Shown piece by piece: positions 55,942 through 64,000 of a stretch of DNA of 64,000 bases. Numbering within the stretch: the stretch's first letter is position 1; the number at the start of each line of letters is the position of its first letter. This stretch comes from Armillaria gallica. Taxonomy: Eukaryota > Basidiomycota > Agaricomycetes > Agaricales > Physalacriaceae. Under the pieces are notes generated by a model, which saw only the letters and a program-made list of their open reading frames with translations, was not told the origin of the DNA and searched no databases. The stretch is from NCBI GenBank assembly GCA_037576215.1, contig JBANDB010000006.1, forward strand, positions 2,852,001-2,916,000, given 5' to 3'. A program made the position numbers and the translations under genes.

Positions 55942-58260
55942 TCATTCATTACCCTTACTGGGTTCCACCATCAACCCTTCCTTGGTCCCACCCGCACATA
56001 TGCTCGCGATGTCTACACGAGGCTTAGCTGCACCTTTCGTTGATTCGTTATTCCGTCGAAGACTTTCTAGAAGTCTCACCCAATCGCTTGGCCAAGTCTT
56101 GAGCATATCCGCACATGGTAAGAGTTGCTTTAAGCATACGCAGTTAGTAAAGAGACAAAAATATGACACTGAAGAAGGCCACTCACGGTTCCAGGATCCA
56201 GAGGAAGGAACAATGCGCCACCGGTCACATAAACATTGCTGCAACCTCTGGGGTTATACTGTGGGCCGACCGATGCTTGTTTATCTATCTCCGGGTCGTC
56301 ACTCATGTAGAGGGTCGAAGTCTCGTGAACTACGCCGGGAATATGAATACTCTCTTTTTTTGGCCGTTCTTTCCGCCAACTAGCAGATGCATCATGCCAG
56401 TATTCAAGATCGGCAGCCCTGTCATCTGCCATGACTTTGATTGCATCATATCTGTGGATGTACCATTGGATTGTACTCGTTACTCGTGAAGTCGGTGAAA
56501 ACAACGTACGTAGCTTCGTCCATGATGCTCCAGAGCACCTTGTCGTCCTGAGATACATCAACTTGCAGACGAATATTTGTTGTCACATCTGGGTTCTTCA
56601 AGTTCGGCTTTACCCAAGAATGTGTGTTCGTCTCGGATAGTTCTCCCAACGTCGCGCACACTGATGGAAAGTCGTTTGTTTTGTTCGCAGTGAGTCAGAG
56701 AAACATGTTAATAGGGAGTAAGACGAACCTAAGACGATATGACGCTCGGAATTCGCCAACTGTGCCTCTGTGGCAGCGGCAGCATAATCAGGACACAACC
56801 TCGCAGCATCTTCAGCGTCCGTTTCGGGATTAGGTGAGTGAATGGCCGTAACTTGGATGTGATATTGGTGCTGTGTTTCGGGGTCTTTGCCAGCGACATA
56901 GGTTGCTCCAATCTCGAGATGATCTTTGAAGCCGTCTTGTCCAGACTCGGCGGTAATAGGGAAGCGAGCGGCGATGTGAGTGAGGAAGTGACCGCTGAGG
57001 CGTGTCCCAGCACGATCTTGAAGGACATCTCCGAGAGAGTTCATCAAGATAGTAGTGGCTGGTATGGCGCCTGTTGCAAGAACGATGTTTGTCTTGCCTT
57101 GAGGGAAACAAAGGGCACCGCGAGACGTGTGAAGGATGTTTGCGCGGCGTTCGGAGTCTTCGGGATCGACCTCAAAGCGTTGGACCACGGTGTCGGTGGC
57201 TATCATGAGAGGACTACCTTCCCTTTATTCGCCAGGTGACGTTGACGTTCGTAGATTTTTAACAGTGGCCCGGGGGTGGAGAACTTGTTGAAAACGGTTT
57301 TGGAGAGGGCGGTGGTCATGCCCACAGCGAGTCTAGCAGATTCTGCGGAGTCAGCGTCTCGAATTTTCCCAGCTTTTACACCAGCTTTGAGCCTCTTGTT
57401 GATATCTTGCTGAAGTTTTGCGAAGATGGGATCGTCGAGCTTGTCTGTGGGGGTGACATGGAGGAGTTTCTCGGCGTCCGTCCAGAATTCTTCCTGTGAG
57501 GCGGTTTCAAGCATCGTCTTTGGGAAACCCCGCATGAGCTCGAGAGTTGGACGAGGACACCAAGCAGACCAAAATGTACTGCGCCCGCCAAAGAAGGGAC
57601 AAGATCCGTGCATGTACTATTAGAGGTATCAGACAGGCTATCATAAGTGAAGGATAAGTAAGAGACTAACCTTGAGCTCGCTATTGAACGTTTTGGAACT
57701 CAATTGCCAGGGAAAGGTCTCCGAAGGACCTCCAAGAACGAGCTTGAAAGGAAGAGGAAGATTCTGTGATAAGTGTTAGGATATGGGCGACTGTTAGTGC
57801 TAGAAAAGCGCCAACCTGGAAATGCTCAGGGAGCCAGAATCCTTGAAGATGAAATAATGAAGCAAGTTTATGCACAAATACCAAAAACTGCCTCACCTCC
57901 TCTTTCGAGAACAAGGATCTTCCTCTGAGGGTTTATCTTGAGAGCTGTATCGATATATGCCAATGCACAAAAGCCGCTTCCGACAACGACATCGTCGAAC
58001 TCGCCATGATCTACGGAGAGTTAGATAACCGTTGTCCAAATAACAATTATCTTACCAAGAATAGCACTCCAAGTCTGGTCATCTACAAAGTAATGGCTCG
58101 CAGTAGCGAACGCAGGTGTAGGAGACTGAATGCCTGGCTGAGGGAAGCCCCAAGCGTTCGCAGGGGCATTGGGTGCGTCACCAACAGAGAGAATGGGTGG
58201 CTTTCCAACACGATGATGAAAGGAAGGAAGGGTAGAATGCGCGGTTTTGAGATAATCCAT
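55942..58260 (-). CDS. FAD-dependent GMC-type oxidoreductase, with one apparent frameshift
   Basis: Predicted flavoprotein oxidase/dehydrogenase of the glucose-methanol-choline type, possibly related to pyranose/long-chain alcohol oxidases. ATG 58260 opens MDYLKTAHSTLPSFHHRVGK. The FAD dinucleotide motif is DDVVVGSGFCALAYIDTAL, then GGRSTFWSAWCPRP, LATGAIPATTILMNSLGD and THIAARFPI. The C-terminal active-site region is GVVHETSTLYMSDDPEIDK then NPRGCSNVYVTGGALF, and TLTMCGYAQDLAKRL in the last exons. The active-site His is in HET; the end is TGA at 55944. One C appears missing near 56207, between GGALF and SSGSWNP. No signal peptide is visible. The gene converges on the thiolase gene, 46 bases apart. 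Confidence 0.8.
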
Positions 58261-60471
58261 GGTGATTGTAGCAGAATGTGGCGATATCTGATAGTAAGTA
58301 CGTCCGGATGCTCTGAATCTTTATACTGAGTACCAAGAGACGATTATCGCAAGAGGGGAACACACTGATTCTGTCCGATATAGAATCAGGCGCGTGTATA
58401 ATGCCGGCGGTCACTCCACCACGCCATAGGGTAGGTTTGTGCAGAAGGTTGTCGGACTTGATGTTCCTCCGAGCCCACAGTATACAAAGTAGGAGAAATC
58501 AGATCTCCAATCTTCAGTCACGCGTCAGCTGAATAGATCATTGGCAGCGGTGTTTGCAGTAACAAGATCACAACGATGGCTCGCAGTATTCTCTTGCAAC
58601 AGCATTCTTATCATTCCAACTGTCATTTCGAAAGAAGTCAAACGAGTTGGTATACTAATTATGTCTGTATTGCTCATGTGTTTTGTGCGTTCAGGTTCTA
58701 TTGACCTTTATCCCGATGATAATAATGATGTCCTCGATGTCATACTACCGCTCGCGTCGCCTCCGTTACCGTCACGCAGAGATTCAGCCGTCAGTCCTCA
58801 CCATTGTTTAATCTTACTTACTTTCTCTTCTTTTCCTGTGACTGCTGTCCAACATGCTGCCGGTTCCCACTCTCCTGCATTCTGCTGGATGCTGCTGCCA
58901 TTCTTTACCTTCGTTTCTAGCGAGTACGTGACTGAAGGCTTCGTACATCTCGAAAATCACCGAGACACCTGCATATAGCAAGAGTTTTCCTTTGCGGCAT
59001 ATAACGAGGAGCATATAGGCTACTTTCTTAGTTACAGGAGAAGGTGTGTCTGCTTGTAGATCTCGACAGGACAATGTCTTACCCCCCTGTAACCTTGTAT
59101 TAGGTCAAATTATTCACGGCGATACATATTTTGGCGTCGTTCTTTCCAATTTGCTTTTTTAGCATATGGGTATGAAGTTGCCGTTTGCTCTTGCCTCCTA
59201 CTAATTGACTGACAGGTGCGAACTTACGTCCTCATTAATACCAGGTTGCTAAACGTCGCATTTTCTATTGGAGGGTGCTCTCCGCTTCTGTTCTATGTGC
59301 GTTAAAGCTTACTATGGGTATCTGCTCAATGTCAACAGTTATCTAATTTTGCTCTGAAGGCCACTATCTTGGTGATACACTCTACGCTTGCGGTGAGAGT
59401 AAGCAAGGGATGGGATATGGTGGAGTGGGAGTTCAACAGGTGACAGGCTTGTAGCTACCCGCCGTATTCAGTGTATGTAAGTAGCAAGTGAATGAACAGG
59501 GCTTTGCGCAATGATGTACATCGACGGCAGTCGATTATTGTCGACATTTTGAGCTAGGTACAGGTTTCTATTGATCAGTTTATCCGACTTTATCGACTAA
59601 CATACAGTCATTGACCCCAACCCATGTAGCTTGGATAGTCGTATCTTCAACAACTGTCTTAGCGGCCTTCACTTGGTCTTCACATGAATACCACCATGTG
59701 GATTAATGTTATTGAGATTCGAGAACATCCACGTCAAATTGTTTCTTGACCATGCAGTTGGTAGTAGTTGCGTTACCTATCAACTAATGACCACGGGACG
59801 CTTTGGACTCGGCTTCAGAAGAAGGATGACTCAAAGATGTCAACACGTTCAAAGTAGTACAGAAAAGCCTAGTCCAACTCTACTTTCATCTAGTACCGGT
59901 GATGAGATGAAGATAGGAAAATAGCGCTCATTCGACAGATAATAATTATGATATACTCAGGCTGCCTTGGAGCTTATTGTTTCTATTGGCTGCAAGAAGT
60001 GTGAAATTTCGAACTTTAGTCTCGTCACCAACAAAAGTGTACTTCCTGCGACTGTCCCTCCGATCAATCCTACAACTTGAAGAGACTATGCCAAAGTCGC
60101 TGTTTGGCTTCTATTTGGTGTTAACATGTTTGTCTTCATTTTTGAGGACCACATTTCGTTGTTCAATCGTTGTTACTACCCATCCGCTCGCATGCCCTCG
60201 GCAGGATGGAAAGATGCTACGGCCGACTACGTTACAAGGCAGCCCGCCACTGTGAGCCCTGTCACATCTGTTCTTCCCGTTTAATTCGCTCACTACTCGC
60301 CCTAACACGGCCGGACCTACCCGGACTCTCCGACTTCGGAGCTCGGCACCGCGAGATCTGAATCGGGAATAGTAAAAGATAACTGATCACTCCCCTTGAC
60401 CGCAATCGACCTGGCAGGGGCATGTGTCCATGGCCGTCTCAAGTGTTGATATCAATCTGTTCTGATTCTTG
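58261..60471. other. Gene-poor region
   Basis: About 2.2 kb with no convincing gene. Short frames on both strands (for example 58541-58978 plus) show no family features and no sensible splicing. Base composition is uneven. It may hold the GMC promoter at its left edge and decayed repeat sequence further right. Confidence 0.5.
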
Positions 60472-61223
60472 ATTCGAGGGGATAGCATCTGTCAACGAGT
60501 CGCTACTTCCCTCTGCCTTCGCTCACATTGCACTCATGGCTTCTGCCAAGCTAGCTAACACCGGACATGCTAGCTGGGTCGCAGATCTTGCAATAGTTCT
60601 TGCACGTCTCCCAATCCCCGTTCAGCTGCCTCCCGTGACTTCTATTTCTCAGCATGGCGTCGACGGCTACATCCTGTCTGTCAAAGCCTCCGCCAGACTG
60701 CACTTACAACGGCAAATCGATGCCTCACCTAGACTGTATCTCTTGCATGATCGTCTTGAACCACTAGAGGGTGCGGCACCCGCTTATCGTGCTCTATTCT
60801 TCCGGCACTACCTTCGCGTGCCCACGAAAAAGCATAGGGTTGCGTTGACACGGCTGATCTTATCTGATCATTGCTTAGCAGTTGAACAGCTGCGTCGAGA
60901 CGCGTCGTTCTTCCTGCCTAGCATCCCGAGAGAGGATCGCTTCTGCCGCTTCTGCCAGCCTAGGCACCGTGGAAACACCGGAGCATGCTCTGCTCCTGTG
61001 CGTGGGTAGTGATGAGGTGGTCTCAGCGAGATCAAAGTTCTTCGCTGATCTGATCCCGTTCCCAAGCCTTCCTCTCGCTCATGTCACACCGGGCAGTGCA
61101 CGAAGGGTGCTTAAAACTTTGATATTCACGGGATCATCTATAAATTTGGTGACTAAGTTCGTGTGGGAGATCCTCCAGATTTTTGGAGCCACACCCATGT
61201 ACATTCACGTTATATATTCCTGA
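60472..61223 (+). mobile_element. Relic 3' end of a LINE (Tad1-like non-LTR retrotransposon)
   Basis: The translated stretch resembles the far C-terminus of basidiomycete LINE reverse-transcriptase polyproteins: YLLHDRLEPLEGAAPAYRAL, FFRHYLRVPTKKHRVALTRL, ILSDHCLAVEQLR, then RFCRFC and, one frame over, VETPEHALLLC, giving the typical CxxC...HxxxxC zinc-binding tail. A frame shift between 60950 and 60985 breaks it. The last part FGATPMYIHV fits the usual end. The reverse-transcriptase core is absent, so this is a dead 5'-truncated copy, as target-primed retrotransposition often produces. Confidence 0.65.
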
Positions 61224-62182
61224 CTCCAGTTCCTTCGCTTACTCGGTGACCCATAGTGGCATCCCTAAGGATGCTTAGTGTGTTTCTCGAGCCTCTCACA
61301 CCACTTGCGATCTACAGCCTGAAAAACGGCGAGCTCGTCGCCTGTGGGTGTGTTGGGTAGTACAGTATATAAATTTCTTAGCTAGCTATCTGTACTGTAC
61401 GCCACGGCCGTTTCTACAGCGGGCCATGCCGTGTAATATGATGATGATGAATCAACGATCACTTAGAGCTTTTGGATGCAGGACTCAAGTAGTAGGACTA
61501 AACTCACTTGTCGTCGACCACTTGCTCGAGTCTACCGAGGTCGTACCGCCCACCATTTTCAAGCTCCGATTGAATTTTATTAGGAAGGAAGGAAGGAAGG
61601 AAGTTTTATTACCCGACGGTGCTCCTCAACAGAAGCGTGCCGGCGTCCGTACTACAGTCCCCCGGATACATCTACACTAGCTCCTGTGTGTCTACTATAC
61701 CTAGTGAGGAATCCGACTGCTACGGTACCGAACCACTCCTACGCTCTGCCGCTATGGTAGGGAACGCATCCTGTCACCTAAAAATTCAAAGTTGATTCAA
61801 CGCTTTCGAGGCAGTTACATTACTATTGGTATAGTTCACACATTATCTCAGAATCTCAGCACTTTCACAATTCCGAGCGAGCCGATGATGAATAAAAGCA
61901 TTGGTTAGTACTCCGACGCCAGGCTACTCCTATGCAGGCTCTAAAAATCTGATCACACTATACTCAGAAGGTCTCATACAGCGAAGTTCTCGAATTGTAC
62001 AAGAACGTGTATTTCTCCTGGGATAAAGTACAAATCAGGAGAACGGAGGCGCGGAGCTGAGTGGAGCAAGTCTAGGTGCCTTGTATCCTGGCGCATTTTT
62101 ACAGTGCGGCTTTCACCTGTTTACCGCATGGCGAGGTACTGTAGCTATAGACAGTCCGTCCTCTTCTTTCGCTATCCTCATC
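61224..62182. other. Gene-poor region between LINE relic and DUF6535 gene
   Basis: About 960 bases. It may include the LINE 3' untranslated tail. There is an 8-bp inverted repeat GTACAGTA (61361-61368) / TACTGTAC (61394-61401) and a GGAA microsatellite. No gene is seen; the right end is the likely promoter of the DUF6535 gene. Confidence 0.45.
61583..61602. repeat. Microsatellite (GGAA)5
   Basis: Five tandem GGAA units between short T/A-rich flanks, 360 bases downstream of the LINE relic's reading frame. It could mark the LINE 3' tail or be an independent simple repeat. Confidence 0.85.
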
Positions 62183-64000
62183 ATGATCGCTCCTACTATT
62201 GCCGTTTTACCACCTGAACTACTCCATCAAACCGAAGTCGAAACTGCTGAAGCAGGATCACTGCAGGAAGTGGACGTTGGAGACGCCTCTGTGCCAAAGT
62301 TTGTTCCGGTGTACATTGACAGATCTAAACTACAGTATAGGAGAATATTTGGCTTTAAGAAAGTTCGCAATCAACCCGGGCAAGGTACGTGGCAGCGCTC
62401 GGAATGCTTTGTTGGTTCAGGTCCATTTTAACGAAGGCGCAGACGTATTTGAAGATCCTCTGGAAGAAACTGCAAGATATCCTCTCGATAAGATAGGAGA
62501 AGAACTCGGACCCAATGCTCGATTCTACAGGGTGTTTAACAGGGAAGCACTTGCTTCTGACGTAGAAAGTGTAGAAGAATATCGGGATGCGATTGATGTT
62601 CTCCTTGTCTTTGTGAGTCTTTACTCAATTCTGTACCACATCCTTGTCTAATCCTCAATATATAGGCCAGTCTCTTTTCTGCTGTCGTAACAACCTTTGT
62701 TGTTCAGACATCCGAGAATCTCCAGCCTGATTACGCCCAGCTCACCACCACCCTTCTCGAGGAACTCATTGCCGTCCAGCGCGCGTCAGCCAACGGATTG
62801 TCCCCAGATAGCGTACCATCCTCTGTTACCAATACATTCGTCCCAGATAATCTCGATGTCTGGATCAACACCTTATGGTACATTAGCTTGCTCCTCAGTC
62901 TCACCACCGCTCTCATAGCTGTGTTGGCAAAGCAATGGCTGCACCATTACACTTTTGTGACTTCCGGAACCGCCAAAGAGCGCGCGCGCGTGAGGCAGTT
63001 TCGTTATGTCGGCCTCCAACAGTGGCAAGTCCCAACTATCATCGGCTTGCTTCCCGTAATGCTTCATTTATCACTGGCCATCTTCGTCGTTGGCATCACT
63101 CTGCTTCTGCATTCATTGAAACTTGCCATCACGTACGCATTGGGAACTTTCGCCGCTGCAGTATATGTCGCGTATCTGTGTGCCAATTGGCTTCCGGTAG
63201 TGTTCCCTCAGTGCCCGTACAAAACACCGTTCAGCACCTACAGCCACTTTGTATACCATCTAACGCGACCTTATTGGTCCTGCGTGAAGCACCGGTTATC
63301 TCATTATTGGCTCAGGTGCAGTTATGGTGTCTTTTCTCCCTTTCACGTCTGGTGGTGGCGCGTGAGGTTGTGGCCAGTCGTTCCATGGCTCAAGGGATGG
63401 GGGCCCACGGATGACAATTCAGAGACGAAGCGACGTTATTTTTCCTTGAAGGATGCAGAACGCGAGGCCGTGATGGATGCAGCGGACGATCTTGACGCCG
63501 ATTGTATAAATTGGCTATACACAATCTCCTCCAACCCTGCAATGAAACAAATTGCCATCCAATCCATCGGTGGTTACAGAACAGGCTATCCTCGACCAAG
63601 TTCCGAAGGGCGCTTTGAATTGGACAAGATCTCCAAGGACCTGGAAACGGAAATCAATACCCTGCATCCACGGTCAGGTAGTAAGAAGGTTGCACCTGGT
63701 CAGGAATGCAAGCTTGAAATACTTCTACGCTCAGCATTGCAGTTGAAGAACATCAATCAGGATCTTTTCAGATTCTTGAATGAGTATCCCCCGCTTCCGA
63801 TGTCCCTTGATGATGGGCAGTACGGGCCTCCCATAGCCACATTCAACCAGCTTAGCTCACCTCAGACTTCCTACCTGCAGCTTGCCGCTACCTCCCTCTG
63901 CGTATCAGGAGACATTGAGGAAGCGTCAACGTTTCTAAATAAATGCTTGTTCGAACGTTCATCCTTGGAGCTTCCACCTCCGATCTGGGTTGGTCTCTTA
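62183..64000 (+). CDS. DUF6535 multi-pass membrane protein (partial, runs off the window)
   Basis: Member of the DUF6535 family, common in mushroom-forming fungi and of unknown function. ATG 62183 opens MIAPTIAVLPPELLHQTEVE. The intron 62385-62436 joins to GADVFEDPLEETARYPL, then FYRVFNREALASDVESVEEY and DAIDVLLVFASLFSAVVTTF (first membrane helix, across the intron 62613-62665). VVQTSENLQPDYAQLTTTLL, DVWINTLWYISLLLSLTTAL and AVLAKQWLHHYTFVTSGTAK are the family's signature blocks, followed by further helices (IIGLLPVMLHLSLAIFVVGI). A soluble C-terminal part continues open to base 64000 with no stop. Start and both introns fit phase exactly. Confidence 0.85.

Noticed and set aside
58541..58978. 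145-codon plus-strand ORF in the gene-poor region
   Set aside because: Composition is random-like, with no motif and no neighbours; most likely chance.
60280..60365. G/C-rich stretch as a possible tRNA gene
   Set aside because: No A-box/B-box pair or cloverleaf could be drawn.
61361..61401. 8-bp inverted repeat as a terminal repeat of a DNA transposon
   Set aside because: Arms are too short and only 25 bases apart; no transposase or target duplication seen.

Overview
The window looks like nuclear DNA of a mushroom-forming basidiomycete (Agaricomycetes). Almost every gene is broken by introns of about 45-60 bases with GT(ATGT/GAGT/ACGT) donors. Gene spacing is tight, transcription direction alternates often, and two families known mainly from these fungi are present (DUF6593 and DUF6535). 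I recognise about 25 protein genes. I see no rRNA, tRNA or CRISPR. All gene models were assembled by eye by joining reading frames at splice-like sites, so ends and introns are approximate.

Layout: 0.2-1.1 kb, a decayed or unassigned minus-strand gene. 1.4-16.1 kb, an MFS permease, a small unknown protein, a lipase-like hydrolase, a DUF6593 protein, the ribosome-biogenesis GTPase LSG1, an FHA-domain checkpoint-type kinase, S-formylglutathione hydrolase, a low-complexity hypothetical, and a lipid-droplet hydrolase. 16.2-30.4 kb is rich in membrane-traffic genes: exocyst SEC8, a LYR-motif protein, ceramide glucosyltransferase, a homeodomain factor, exocyst SEC3, and an HVA22/REEP ER-shaping protein. 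30.7-36.7 kb, a Zn2Cys6 regulator and a ThrE/PRM10-type membrane protein. 36.9-49.3 kb, three nucleic-acid genes on the minus strand: an HLTF/RAD5-like helicase with a RING finger, an RNase III-like/dsRBD protein, and a Mi-2/Mit1-like chromatin remodeller. 50.2-58.3 kb, a kinesin-14, a TatD nuclease, a peroxisomal 3-ketoacyl-CoA thiolase with an N-terminal PTS2, and a GMC-type oxidoreductase. 58.3-62.2 kb is gene-poor and holds the 3' end of a dead LINE. 62.2 kb to the end, a DUF6535 membrane protein that runs off the window.

Most genes are housekeeping and I see no metabolic cluster. The most unusual points are these. (1) At least five apparent frameshifts in otherwise well-conserved genes can each be repaired by restoring G or C in a short G/C run, which points to base-calling/assembly error or to coordinated decay. 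(2) A perfect 15-bp inverted repeat lies about 90 bases past the stop of the RNase III-like/dsRBD gene. (3) That protein has lost the catalytic acids of the RNase III signature. (4) Three GC-AG introns are needed to keep conserved motifs in frame. (5) The thiolase has a damaged exon-intron junction. I did not find a convincing new multi-gene system.
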